From positions 716,582 to 780,581 of the forward strand of contig NZ_LR733519.1 in assembly GCF_902506145.1 (NCBI RefSeq): a stretch of DNA of 64,000 nt, read 5' to 3'. A program made the position numbers and the translations under genes. Shown here in pieces: positions 28,585 to 37,416 of the stretch; within the stretch, counting starts at the first letter, position 1; each line of letters opens with the position of its first letter. The notes below the pieces were generated by a model. That model was given only the letters and a program-made list of their open reading frames with translations, was not told where the DNA came from and searched no databases. Source of the DNA: Burkholderia sp. 8Y (GTDB taxonomy: Bacteria > Pseudomonadota > Gammaproteobacteria > Burkholderiales > Burkholderiaceae).

Positions 28585-29760
28585 ATGCGTTTGGGAATCT
28601 ACTGCGATTCAGGTATCAACGGGGGACACGAAGAGATGCTCAAGCGACTCATGCAGGTCCTTGCGTCTAGTGCGCGAATCGATACCTTGCACATCTTCGT
28701 GCCGACGACAAACGCAGTTCTTTACCGCCATGTCAGCGCGCTGGCCGGCGATAACGCTAAGGTCCGGGCAGTCGCGTTGCCCTTCACGTCCGAGTCATTC
28801 AGAGGAAATCGCTTGACTCTCGTTCGGACGATCCGGTCAATGGCAGCGACGTTACGCGAGCTGGAACTCACGAAACTCATTGTTGCGCAGGGTACGATCG
28901 TGTCGGGACTCGCTGGTTTGCTCGCCGGCCGCCACGCCCGCGTGCCGACAGTGAGCTATCTGCCACTCGTCGATGATCCGCCGGTAGGCGCCGGCATGAT
29001 TGGAAAGGCGAAGTGGATCATCAAGCGCGTGCTGTATCGAGTGCCACGCGAGTTCGTCACGCTTAACGAGCACCTACAAGACAAGCTCTCAAGGCTTGCG
29101 CCGCATGCGCGCTCCATGATCCTGGAAAACTTTGTGGACGACCGCTTCAGCGGCTCAGGGCTCACGAAACATGCGGCGCGCTCGGCATTGGGCTTGCCTG
29201 ATGACGGCACAACCATCATCGCGCACATCGGCCGCATCAACTTCTATCAGAAGCGCCAGGACTTTCTGATGGGCGCCATCGAGCGCAACCCCGAAGCGTT
29301 CAAGCACGCCCTTGTGCTTATCGTTGGGGAAGGACCGGATGCATCGCGTCTTGCGGCCATGGTCGAGGCAAGTCCAATCCTGTCCTCATGCGTGCGTTTA
29401 GTCGGGCCTCAGAGCGATGTGCTGCCCTATATCGTCGCCAGCGATACGCTCGTGCTTCCGTCCGCGTTTGAAGGCGTTCCGCTCGTGATGATCGAAGCAG
29501 TGTTGGCGGAGCGGCCAATCGTCGTCTCCCGCGTGTGCGGCCTGGATTCGTACATGCCCGATGCGCTGCTCTTTCCTCGCGACGATACCAATGCATTCAT
29601 CGAGCGCATCTTCGCTGCGCCCAATTTCCCGATGGGCGCGCTGGCGAGCGACTTCCGCCGACGCTTCTCGCGTGAAGTGTTCGAAGCCCAAGCGCAGAAG
29701 GTGATAGCGACCGCACCATCGGAGCCGGACGCGTTCGACCTCACCTCGACGCTCACGTGA
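28585..29760 (+). CDS. Glycosyltransferase family 4
   Basis: A 391-residue GT-B glycosyltransferase. N-terminal Rossmann half begins LGIYCDSGINGGHEEMLKRL; the C-terminal half has IAHIGRINFYQKRQDFL and the nucleotide-sugar motif PSAFEGVPLVMIEAVLAERP (E-x7-E type). No signal or membrane helix, so it acts at the cytoplasmic face. GAGGAAG precedes the ATG. Donor and acceptor cannot be told; context suggests surface glycan. Confidence 0.88.
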   Translation: MRLGIYCDSGINGGHEEMLKRLMQVLASSARIDTLHIFVPTTNAVLYRHVSALAGDNAKVRAVALPFTSESFRGNRLTLVRTIRSMAATLRELELTKLIVAQGTIVSGLAGLLAGRHARVPTVSYLPLVDDPPVGAGMIGKAKWIIKRVLYRVPREFVTLNEHLQDKLSRLAPHARSMILENFVDDRFSGSGLTKHAARSALGLPDDGTTIIAHIGRINFYQKRQDFLMGAIERNPEAFKHALVLIVGEGPDASRLAAMVEASPILSSCVRLVGPQSDVLPYIVASDTLVLPSAFEGVPLVMIEAVLAERPIVVSRVCGLDSYMPDALLFPRDDTNAFIERIFAAPNFPMGALASDFRRRFSREVFEAQAQKVIATAPSEPDAFDLTSTLT

Positions 29761-30032
29761 CGTCGCCGCATAGACGACAAGCGATTACTGGCTCAAGGAT
29801 GCCGTTGCAATGGAAAGCGTGTTCGTCGGGCTTGCTCTGCCTGTGACGGCAATAGAGCCGGACAGGGTGCGGCTACCTGAGGCCCGTGAATGCGACGAAG
29901 ATGTAGACGAGCGAGACGCTTGCGATGACGATAAATGCGTCGAGTCTACAACGATGCCCGTAACATACGATGCAAACGACTCGCAAAAGTATCCACCGAA
30001 GTCATGAACGCCTGCGAGCGAAGTCCATATCC

Positions 30033-31223
30033 TCAATGCCCCGACAGGACCGGTGAGCCGGCGACATCCGCCACGTCCTGCGCAACCTCGACTCGATTGC
30101 GGCCATTGTCTTTGGCGCGATACAGCGCCGCGTCCGCTTGCTTCAACAGCTGCTCGATGGTTGCGTCGGCAGCGTCGACATAAGCAATCCCGATGCTACA
30201 GGTATAAGAAGGCAAAGCCGATCCCCCCATGCACGCGATGCGAGATTGCAGGGCATGTGCAAGACGCAAGGGTTCGTCGACGTGCTCGCAGGGAAACAGC
30301 ACGGCGAATTCTTCTCCGCCCCAACGCGCCAACTGCGCTTCCGGCGGGAGTGCGAGAGCTGCACGTCGCGCGAAGTCCACGAGAATGTCGTCGCCCATCG
30401 AGTGACCGTAGGTGTCGTTGATCTTTTTGAAGTGGTCGAGGTCGATGAGCAACAGTGAAAGATATCGCCTGACCTTGCGAGGTGTTTCTCGCGTCAGCGC
30501 GTGCGCCCCCAAAAGTGCGCGGCGATTCAGTAGACCAGTGAGAGGATCGATGCGGGATAGTTGTTCGAGGTGAACACGGAGCCGGTTCACTGCTGTGAGC
30601 ATGAATCCCACGGTAATGCTCAACGACATGAATGCGCCACTGCTCAGGTAAATGAGTTGCATCCGATCGTGAGCGTACAAGCCTTCGTGCGGGGAGCCGG
30701 GCCGCAGCAACGTCAGGACCCTGGCGAATGCGATGAGCGTCTCGACGGCAAACAAAGTGCCGACGACCTTCGCGCCGCTATCATCCCGGCCGAACCGGAG
30801 CAACTCATACGCGAGGAGCGCGAAAAGCACTGAAAGGATGACATTCGTAAAGAGCGAACGCCCGAAGGGCGTGAAGTCGACCCATGTCATCCAGCTAAGG
30901 CTGACGGCATCCAGGACAGTCAGGGCTGCGATAAGGCGGATGAAAGCTGGGCGACCGAGATAGCGTTGGCTCCCTATAAGCCAAAGCCCTATGCTGCCGA
31001 CGATGCAGGCATTACCGGCGATCACCGATAACCAGTCCGGAAACACATCTCGCAGCGCCATGACGAAGGCGGCAGCGGAAAAGAGCAGCGAGCCCTGCGC
31101 CCATTGCGCTACGCCTTGAATCGTTCTGGGGAAAGTTCTGCCTATGGAGAACATCACTAAAGCCATCAGTCCAGGCATCACGGATGCCATCAGAAGGACG
31201 GTACGCAAGTCGAACGTGGGCAT
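30033..31223 (-). CDS. Membrane diguanylate cyclase (GGDEF)
   Basis: A 396-residue protein: six or seven N-terminal membrane helices (residues ~1-215), then a GGDEF domain starting IDPLTGLLNRRALL with active site RWGGEEFAV. The RxxD inhibitory site that usually precedes it by five residues is missing (PPEA there), so product inhibition is probably weak. It should make cyclic di-GMP in response to an unknown membrane signal. The ATG at 31223 is chosen for the start of the hydrophobic region; no strong ribosome site is seen. Confidence 0.88.
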   Translation of the reverse strand: MPTFDLRTVLLMASVMPGLMALVMFSIGRTFPRTIQGVAQWAQGSLLFSAAAFVMALRDVFPDWLSVIAGNACIVGSIGLWLIGSQRYLGRPAFIRLIAALTVLDAVSLSWMTWVDFTPFGRSLFTNVILSVLFALLAYELLRFGRDDSGAKVVGTLFAVETLIAFARVLTLLRPGSPHEGLYAHDRMQLIYLSSGAFMSLSITVGFMLTAVNRLRVHLEQLSRIDPLTGLLNRRALLGAHALTRETPRKVRRYLSLLLIDLDHFKKINDTYGHSMGDDILVDFARRAALALPPEAQLARWGGEEFAVLFPCEHVDEPLRLAHALQSRIACMGGSALPSYTCSIGIAYVDAADATIEQLLKQADAALYRAKDNGRNRVEVAQDVADVAGSPVLSGH

Positions 31224-31650
31224 GATTGGCTTGTCGGTGCGCGATGTACGGGTTTTTCCAAGCGGAGTGTTACCGCTCGAAAGCCTTGCGGCTTGCAAGC
31301 GCAGACAAGCGCGGGCGGTGGCTGCCGTTTGCGGAGTTCATGGCGTCGACTTTTGAAACAGGCTGCGCTTTATGAGTCGGTCCACTGACCTCGGTCAACG
31401 TCAAATATCGGCGTTCGAACGGAAAACTTTAGGGAATTGCGAAAGAAGCATGGGGCGAGTCGTGCCGGGCGTGGGCGGCATCGCGAGTAAACGTAAAGCA
31501 TTCTCAAGCGTGCCGATGCGTGGGCCGATCCGAAGATAGACACCATCGAACAAACCCGCGAAGCATTTCGGCCACCGCTGCAGACGCTTGGCCAAGCAGG
31601 GGCCGCGCGACGTGCGCGCGGCCATTCAGCGCGAGCCGCCGCGCGCCTGA
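31224..31650. other. Gap between cyclase and alcohol dehydrogenase
   Basis: Mostly without a gene. A 74-codon ATG frame on the minus strand (31401-31625) directly follows the alcohol dehydrogenase, but it has no recognisable motif and weak codon bias; I do not call it. Confidence 0.35.
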
Positions 31651-32670
31651 TTACTTTCCAGGCGTCAGCACGACGCGAAACCGCGCCTTGCCGCTCATCA
31701 TCCGCTCATACGCTTGCGGTGCCTCCGACAGCGGATACTCTTCGATCATCGGCTTGACGCCTGCGAGCGCGCTGAATGCTAAGGTGTCCTGTGAATCGGC
31801 TGCTGTTCCAGACGGCCATCCCTGAACCGAGTGGCGGCCCATGATGAATTGCGCGATGGGCACTTCGACGGGCTCCTGAGAGATGCCGACCATGATGAGC
31901 TTGCCATTGAGCCCCAAGCCGCCAATGGTCGCGCTCATTGCCTTGCCGCTCGTCGCGGTGGCAAGGATGACGCGCGCGCCGCCGAGCGCCAGCAGTGTTT
32001 CCGCGACATTCTGCGCTTCGCTGTCGATGTAGTGGTGCGCGCCGAGTTGCTTGGCAAGCGGCGCCTTGTCCTGTCCGCGAGCGATGGCTACGGTCACGAA
32101 GCCCATCTTTCGCGCGTACTGCACGCCGAGATGACCGAGCCCGCCGATGCCGAGAATCGCCACGACTTCGCCCGCTCGCGCGCCGCTGTTGCGCAGCGCA
32201 TTGAACGTCGTGATGCCGGCGCAAAGCAGCGGGGCGGCGTCGATGTCGGAGAGATCGTCCGGCATGCGCGCGAGTGCTTCCTGAGGCGCGACCATGTACT
32301 CCGCGTATCCGCCGTCGTAGCTGATGCCCGGAACGAGCCCGCGTTGGCACAGCACGAAGTCGCCGTGACGGCAGTGATCGCAATGGCCGCAATGCCCGCC
32401 ATGCCAGCCCACGCCAACGCGTTGGCCTTTCCCCCATCCTTCGACGCCCGCGCCGACCTTCTCGATGACGCCTGCAATCTCATGACCCGGCACGCGCGGA
32501 AATTGCAGACCGGGCCATTGTCCTTCGACGGTCAGCGAATCGCTGTGGCAGATGCCACACGCATGCACCTTGATCAGCACATGTCCGTCGGATGGCTCGG
32601 GCACCTCTCGTTCGACGACTTCTAGCGGACCATTTGCTTTCGACACCTGAACTGCCTGCATGGATGGCAT
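31651..32670 (-). CDS. Zinc-dependent alcohol dehydrogenase
   Basis: A 339-residue medium-chain dehydrogenase. Catalytic zinc ligands are in CGICHSDS and GHEIAG; structural zinc ligands in HCGHCDHCRHGDFVLC; the NAD(P) fingerprint is GIGGLGHLGV. It resembles AdhP and broad-range Burkholderia alcohol dehydrogenases. GGAG lies 6 bp before the ATG at 32670. It appears to be a single gene. Confidence 0.9.
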   Translation of the reverse strand: MPSMQAVQVSKANGPLEVVEREVPEPSDGHVLIKVHACGICHSDSLTVEGQWPGLQFPRVPGHEIAGVIEKVGAGVEGWGKGQRVGVGWHGGHCGHCDHCRHGDFVLCQRGLVPGISYDGGYAEYMVAPQEALARMPDDLSDIDAAPLLCAGITTFNALRNSGARAGEVVAILGIGGLGHLGVQYARKMGFVTVAIARGQDKAPLAKQLGAHHYIDSEAQNVAETLLALGGARVILATATSGKAMSATIGGLGLNGKLIMVGISQEPVEVPIAQFIMGRHSVQGWPSGTAADSQDTLAFSALAGVKPMIEEYPLSEAPQAYERMMSGKARFRVVLTPGK

Positions 32671-33100
32671 TGCTCGCTCCTGTTCATGGGATCAGTGCAG
32701 CGTGATTCGCACGCCGCACGCGAATGACACGGCTAGCGCCCACGCTGCTGACCGCATCGTCGAGAAAACGTCGCAACGGCGATTGTGACAGCAGTCGAGT
32801 AGATTTGCAGACAGGCTTCGTCGATACATTGGCGGGGCCGTTCCACGGCTTGCGCGTTGCCAACGCCGCGCGCTCGCGGTCAGAGCCGCCAACCATTTGA
32901 TGCCCCGTCGACGTATCGATGCACGTCAAATACGGCGCGCCGCATGTTCGGCTGTTCGCTGCGTGACCATCGGTGTAGGTATCGGCGATGCCGAGGCTAA
33001 TCGCCGGCATCCGCGCGTATTTGGCGTGGTAGTTGATGAAGTCGAGCGCGATTATTGTCGCCGCGACATTTCTCTCCTGCGGACAGCACGCCTTGACGCC

Positions 33101-33112
33101 GTGCGTATGCAC
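33101..33112. promoter_or_regulatory. Pump operator 1
   Basis: GTGCGTATGCAC differs by one base from the perfect palindrome 68 bp downstream. The pair probably binds a MarR- or TetR-type regulator; none is encoded adjacent. Confidence 0.55.
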
Positions 33113-33167
33113 AGTTAGTCTCTCGGTCGAATGAGGCAGCGATCGCTGCCGCTTTTATACCCCGCGT

Positions 33168-33181
33168 AGTGCATATGCACT
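33168..33181. promoter_or_regulatory. Pump operator 2
   Basis: Perfect 14-bp palindrome AGTGCATATGCACT, ending 8 bp before the EmrA-type start codon, so a bound repressor would cover the translation start region and early transcript. Confidence 0.65.
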
Positions 33182-33189
33182 GAAATCCG

Positions 33190-34278
33190 ATGACCACGCC
33201 CTCTACCAATCTCCCATCGACGACCGCGCCGGCGCTTGGACGGCCCGCGCGCCGCATACCCTGGATGCCGCTTGCGCTCGGCCTCGTCGCAGTCGTATTG
33301 ATCGCGGCGGGCGCTTATTGGGCGGTCGTGCTGCGCTTCGTTCAGACAACCGACGATGCCTACGTCGGCGGCGACGTCACCGTGCTCGCGCCGAAGCTGA
33401 ATGGCTTCGTGACGGACGTGCTCGTACAGGACAACCAGCGCGTGACGGCAGGGCAAGTGCTCGTGCGCCTCGATTCGCGTGATTACGGCGCACGTCTCGC
33501 GCAGGCCAATGCGGAAGTTTCGAGCGCACGCGCGGCCGTCGAGGAACTGCGCGCGAAAGATGCGTTGCAGGCCGCAGTCATCAATCAGGCGCAAGCGGAA
33601 GTGCGCGCGTCGTCGGCGGAACTCACGCGCAGCGGGCAGGACCGCTTGCGTTACCGCGAACTCGTGAAGGACGACGCGGTGTCGAACCAGCTTGTCGAAC
33701 GCGCGGATGCCGACTACAGCAAGGCGCAAGCTTCGGTCGACAAGAGCGGCGCATCGCTCGTCGCGGCCAAGCGTCAGTTGTCCGTGCTCGAAGCGCAGAT
33801 CGCGGATGCACAAGCCCGCGTCGCGACCGCCGAGGCCGCACGTCGCGTCGCGGAACTGAACGTCGAATACACGACCATACGCTCGCCGGTGGATGGCTAC
33901 GTCGGCAACCGCACGGCGCGCGTGGGCGTGCTCGCGAACGTGGGCACCTCGCTGCTGACCATCGTTCCCGCGACCGGCCTGTGGGTCGATGCGAACTTCA
34001 AGGAAGACCAGCTCAAGAAGATGCAAGCAGGCGACGAGGCCGATGTCGCACTGGACGCGTCGAACATTCCGTTAACCGGGCACGTCGAGAGCCTTGCGCC
34101 CGCGACTGGCGCAACGTTCAGCGTGCTGCCCGCCGAGAACGCGACAGGCAACTTCACGAAGATCGTACAGCGCGTGCCGGTGCGTATCCGGCTCGACGTG
34201 CCCAAGGGCGCCGAATCGGTGTTACGTCCGGGCTTGTCCGCGACGGTGAAAGTGCATCTCGACAAGCACAACGGTTGA
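33190..34278 (+). CDS. emrA: EmrA-type periplasmic adaptor (membrane fusion protein)
   Basis: A 362-residue HlyD-family adaptor: cytoplasmic N-terminus, one helix (residues ~24-44), lipoyl half-motifs around TTDDAYVGGDVTVLAPKLNGFV, a long coiled-coil hairpin (residues ~95-215), and beta-barrel with ATGLWVDANFKEDQL, a signature of EmrA proteins. It links the EmrB pump to the outer-membrane factor. First gene of a three-gene operon; 10 bp before emrB. Confidence 0.9.
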   Translation: MTTPSTNLPSTTAPALGRPARRIPWMPLALGLVAVVLIAAGAYWAVVLRFVQTTDDAYVGGDVTVLAPKLNGFVTDVLVQDNQRVTAGQVLVRLDSRDYGARLAQANAEVSSARAAVEELRAKDALQAAVINQAQAEVRASSAELTRSGQDRLRYRELVKDDAVSNQLVERADADYSKAQASVDKSGASLVAAKRQLSVLEAQIADAQARVATAEAARRVAELNVEYTTIRSPVDGYVGNRTARVGVLANVGTSLLTIVPATGLWVDANFKEDQLKKMQAGDEADVALDASNIPLTGHVESLAPATGATFSVLPAENATGNFTKIVQRVPVRIRLDVPKGAESVLRPGLSATVKVHLDKHNG

Positions 34279-34288
34279 GGCGGACATC

Positions 34289-35863
34289 ATGAACCGCAAC
34301 GTCCTCGTCCATCCCGCCGATGCGCCTGTCCAGGAGCGCGTGTTTGCCTTCGCGCTCATGTGCCTCGGCTTCTTCATGGCGACGCTGGATATTCAGATCG
34401 TCGCGTCGTCGCTCAAGGATATCGGCGGCGGGTTGTCCGCAAGTCAGGACGAGCTGTCGTGGGTGCAGACGTCGTATCTGATCGCGGAAATCCTTGTCAT
34501 TCCGATGTCCGGCTGGCTCTCGAAAGTGTTCTCGACGCGGTGGTTGTTCGCGGCGTCGGCAATCGGATTCACTGTGACCAGCATGCTGTGCGGCCTGGCG
34601 TGGGACATCAATTCGATGATTCTCTTTCGCGGCATGCAGGGCGCGCTCGGCGCCGCGATGATTCCCACTGTCTTTACCACCGCATTCGTTCTCTTTCCGG
34701 GCAAGCAGCGGCTGATTGCATCGACGACCATCGGCGCGCTGGCCTCGCTTGCGCCAGCGATCGGTCCGGTCATCGGCGGATGGATCACGGATCAATGGTC
34801 GTGGCACTGGCTGTTCTATCTCAACCTCGTGCCCGGTCTCGTCGTCGCCGTGCTTGTGCCGAAATACGTTCACATCGATAAGCCGGATCTCTCGCTGTTA
34901 AAGAAAGGCGATTACTTAGGCATACTGTTGATGTCGGGATTTCTCGGCTGTCTTGAATACGTGCTGGAAGAGGGGCCGCGCAAGAACTGGTTTGGCGATG
35001 ACGCGATCTTGATCTGTGCGTGGGTTTCCGGGATCTGCGGCTTTCTGTTCATTGTTCATGCTTTGACGGCTAAAGAGGCCATCGTCGATTTGCGCGCATT
35101 GTCCGTGCGCAACTTCGGCATTGGCAGTCTGCTTTCGTTCGTCACCGGTATTGGCATCTTCACGGCGGTATTCCTAACGCCGGTGTTCCTCGGGCGCGTG
35201 CGCGGCTTCGATTCATTGCAGATCGGCATTGCCTTGCTGTCGGTCGGATGCTTCCAGCTTGCGTCGATCGGCGTGTATGGCTTCGCGTCGCGTTTCATCG
35301 ACATGCGCGTGCTGCTCGTCTTCGGCCTGATTTGCTTCGGCCTCGGCTGCTATTTCTATACACCGTTGACCAACGAATGGGGCTGGCAGCAACTTCTCTT
35401 GCCGCAGGCGTTGCGCGGCATCGGCCAGCAATTCGCCGTGCCGCCCATCGTGACGATGGCGCTCGGTTCGTTGCCGCCATCGCGTCTCAAGTCCGCTAGC
35501 GGCTTATTCAATCTGATGCGCAACCTCGGCGGCGCGATCGGAATCGCGGTAAGCGCGACCATGCTCAACGACCGGCTCAATCTGCACTACCTGCGCCTCG
35601 CGGAAAGCGTGACCATCGGACGGCCTGCGATCGGAGACATGCTTGCACGCAGTTCCGCGCATCTCGCGTCGATCGGAGGCGATGCGCTCGATGCGACGCA
35701 AGCCGGGCTTGCATCATTGAACGCGATTGTGTTGCGTGAAGCACTCGTGCTCACGTTCGCGGACTGCTTTTACGTACTGGCGCTGTGCTTTCTGGTGGGC
35801 ATCGTCAGCGTGCTGTTCGCGAAGCCTATTGGCAGCGCGCCGCCGTCATCGGAAGCACATTGA
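34289..35863 (+). CDS. emrB: EmrB-type DHA2 drug:H+ antiporter
   Basis: A 524-residue, 14-helix major-facilitator pump of the DHA2 group. Motifs: MATLDIQIVASSLKDI in helix 1, WVQTSYLIAEILVIPMSGWLS, and the antiporter motif C region ALASLAPAIGPVIGGW. With EmrA and the outer-membrane factor it exports hydrophobic compounds across both membranes. The stop lies 7 bp before the next start. Confidence 0.92.
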   Translation: MNRNVLVHPADAPVQERVFAFALMCLGFFMATLDIQIVASSLKDIGGGLSASQDELSWVQTSYLIAEILVIPMSGWLSKVFSTRWLFAASAIGFTVTSMLCGLAWDINSMILFRGMQGALGAAMIPTVFTTAFVLFPGKQRLIASTTIGALASLAPAIGPVIGGWITDQWSWHWLFYLNLVPGLVVAVLVPKYVHIDKPDLSLLKKGDYLGILLMSGFLGCLEYVLEEGPRKNWFGDDAILICAWVSGICGFLFIVHALTAKEAIVDLRALSVRNFGIGSLLSFVTGIGIFTAVFLTPVFLGRVRGFDSLQIGIALLSVGCFQLASIGVYGFASRFIDMRVLLVFGLICFGLGCYFYTPLTNEWGWQQLLLPQALRGIGQQFAVPPIVTMALGSLPPSRLKSASGLFNLMRNLGGAIGIAVSATMLNDRLNLHYLRLAESVTIGRPAIGDMLARSSAHLASIGGDALDATQAGLASLNAIVLREALVLTFADCFYVLALCFLVGIVSVLFAKPIGSAPPSSEAH

Positions 35864-35870
35864 GGTGATG

Positions 35871-37310
35871 ATGAAAAATATATATTTGGCTATCCTGATG
35901 ACATTTGCGGTCGCCGCCTGTGCGGTTCAGCCCGCGACGCACGCGGATTTGGCCGCCACGGTGCGCACCACGGCGCCCGCTGACTGGGCCGTGGACGTCC
36001 CTAAGGCCGACGCCGATCCCGACACCTGGTGGAATCAGTTCAACGATCCCGCGATGCACGAACTCGTCGCATCCGTGCTGAACAGCAATCTCGATGTGCA
36101 AGCCGCAGTCGAGCGCGTGAAGCAGGCGCAGGCGTTGACGACACAACGCCGCGCTGCGCTTCTGCCGCAACTCGACGCGAACGCGGGCGCATCCGATGCG
36201 CGGCAGAACACGCCGCCGCCGTTGGGCTACGTGCGCCAGGCGGGCTTTGGCCTCGCACTGAACTGGACGCCCGATGTGTTCGGCGGCGAGCGGCTCGAAC
36301 TGCTTGCGTCGCAGGCGCAACTCGTCGGGCGCGAGCATGCAGCCGATCAAATCCGGCTTGCACTTGCGGCGGATACGGCATCGGCTTACGTCGATTTGCG
36401 CTGGGCGCAGGCGGAACGGAAGATCCTCGAGGACAACCTGACCATCCGCGAACGCGCGCTCAAACTCACGCAGCGGCGTTTGCAGTACGGGCTCTCGACA
36501 CAACTCGATGTCGCGCGCGCGCAGAATCAACTGAGCGATCTTCAGGCGCGCATTCCGCGCACGAACGCGACCATTCAGCACCAGTTGAGCTTGATCGCGG
36601 TGTATTCGGGCCGAACGCCGGAATCGGTCGACAAGCTCATGCTCGCCGATGCAGGCGCCGCGCCCGCCATTCCTGTCCCTGCCGACGACGCTCCGCAGAT
36701 GTTGCCTTCCGGCGCGCTGCTGCGTCGTCCGGACGTGCTCGTCGCTTATGCGCAGGTTCAGCAGCGCGCGGCGGAAGTGGGCGTGGCGCGCGCCGAGCGT
36801 TATCCCAAGTTTTCGTTGCGGTTGACGGACGGCTTGCTCGCATCGTCGTATCTGGGCTTGCCGACGCTCGCGGACAATCTGTTCTCCGCCGCGCTGAATG
36901 CGACCAGCCCAATCTTCAACGCAGGCCGCATTACCGCCGACATCGAGCAAAACGAAAGCCGCATGCGCGAGTCGGAACTTAATCTGCGCGAGACGATGCT
37001 TCAGGCGTTGAAGGATGTCGAAGACACGCGCAGCGACCTCGTGAGTACAACCGATCAAACAGCGCGTCTGACCGATGCCCTCGCCGCTTCCGGAAAATCG
37101 CTCGCGCTTTCCACGCAGCTCTACAAAGGCGGCGCGGCCAGTTTTCTCGACGTGCTCGACGCGCAGCAAGCCTATCTGCGCGATGCCGATGCGCTCAACC
37201 AGTCGCGCCGCGAACACGCGCTGGCAGCGGTGGCGATGTATCGCTCGCTCGGCGGTGGGTGGAGCGCGACGAACGACGATGATTCTGTCCGGACAGCGAT
37301 GGGTCGGTAA
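35871..37310 (+). CDS. Outer-membrane factor lipoprotein, NodT/OprM family
   Basis: A 479-residue TolC-like lipoprotein. The signal ends with lipobox TFAVAAC; typical family segments follow: WWNQFNDPAMHELV, LNWTPDVFGGERLEL, ALLRRPDVLVAYAQV and YKGGAASFLDVLDAQQAYL. The ATG at 35871 is chosen with GAGG 5 bp upstream. It completes the EmrAB tripartite pump. Confidence 0.92.
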   Translation: MKNIYLAILMTFAVAACAVQPATHADLAATVRTTAPADWAVDVPKADADPDTWWNQFNDPAMHELVASVLNSNLDVQAAVERVKQAQALTTQRRAALLPQLDANAGASDARQNTPPPLGYVRQAGFGLALNWTPDVFGGERLELLASQAQLVGREHAADQIRLALAADTASAYVDLRWAQAERKILEDNLTIRERALKLTQRRLQYGLSTQLDVARAQNQLSDLQARIPRTNATIQHQLSLIAVYSGRTPESVDKLMLADAGAAPAIPVPADDAPQMLPSGALLRRPDVLVAYAQVQQRAAEVGVARAERYPKFSLRLTDGLLASSYLGLPTLADNLFSAALNATSPIFNAGRITADIEQNESRMRESELNLRETMLQALKDVEDTRSDLVSTTDQTARLTDALAASGKSLALSTQLYKGGAASFLDVLDAQQAYLRDADALNQSRREHALAAVAMYRSLGGGWSATNDDDSVRTAMGR

Positions 37311-37416
37311 AACCGTCATGTGTTATCGAAACTCTCTGAGTGTCAGCGCAAAAAGCGGCTAAAGGGGCAACGTGGCAGCGCCGTAAACGCGGGCATCAAC
37401 GCCCTCTTTTTCGGCC

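Larger units (their letters stand above)
32671..33189. other. Upstream region of the emr-type operon
   Basis: No convincing gene. The right end carries two palindromic sites and a TATA-like TTTATA block (33154-33159) forming the probable regulated promoter of the pump operon. Confidence 0.5.

Noticed and set aside
29785..30032. Possible tiny membrane protein on the minus strand (tail FIVIASVSLVYIFVAFTGLR)
   Set aside because: One hydrophobic stretch is readable, but there is only a TTG start, no ribosome site and a stop shortly upstream.
35826..37319. 497-codon frame antisense to the outer-membrane factor
   Set aside because: Shadow of a well-supported lipoprotein gene; composition is typical antisense noise.
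37382..37414. Hairpin GGGC-ATCAAC-GCCC followed by T-rich bases after the pump operon
   Set aside because: The stem is only 4 bp, too weak to call as a terminator.
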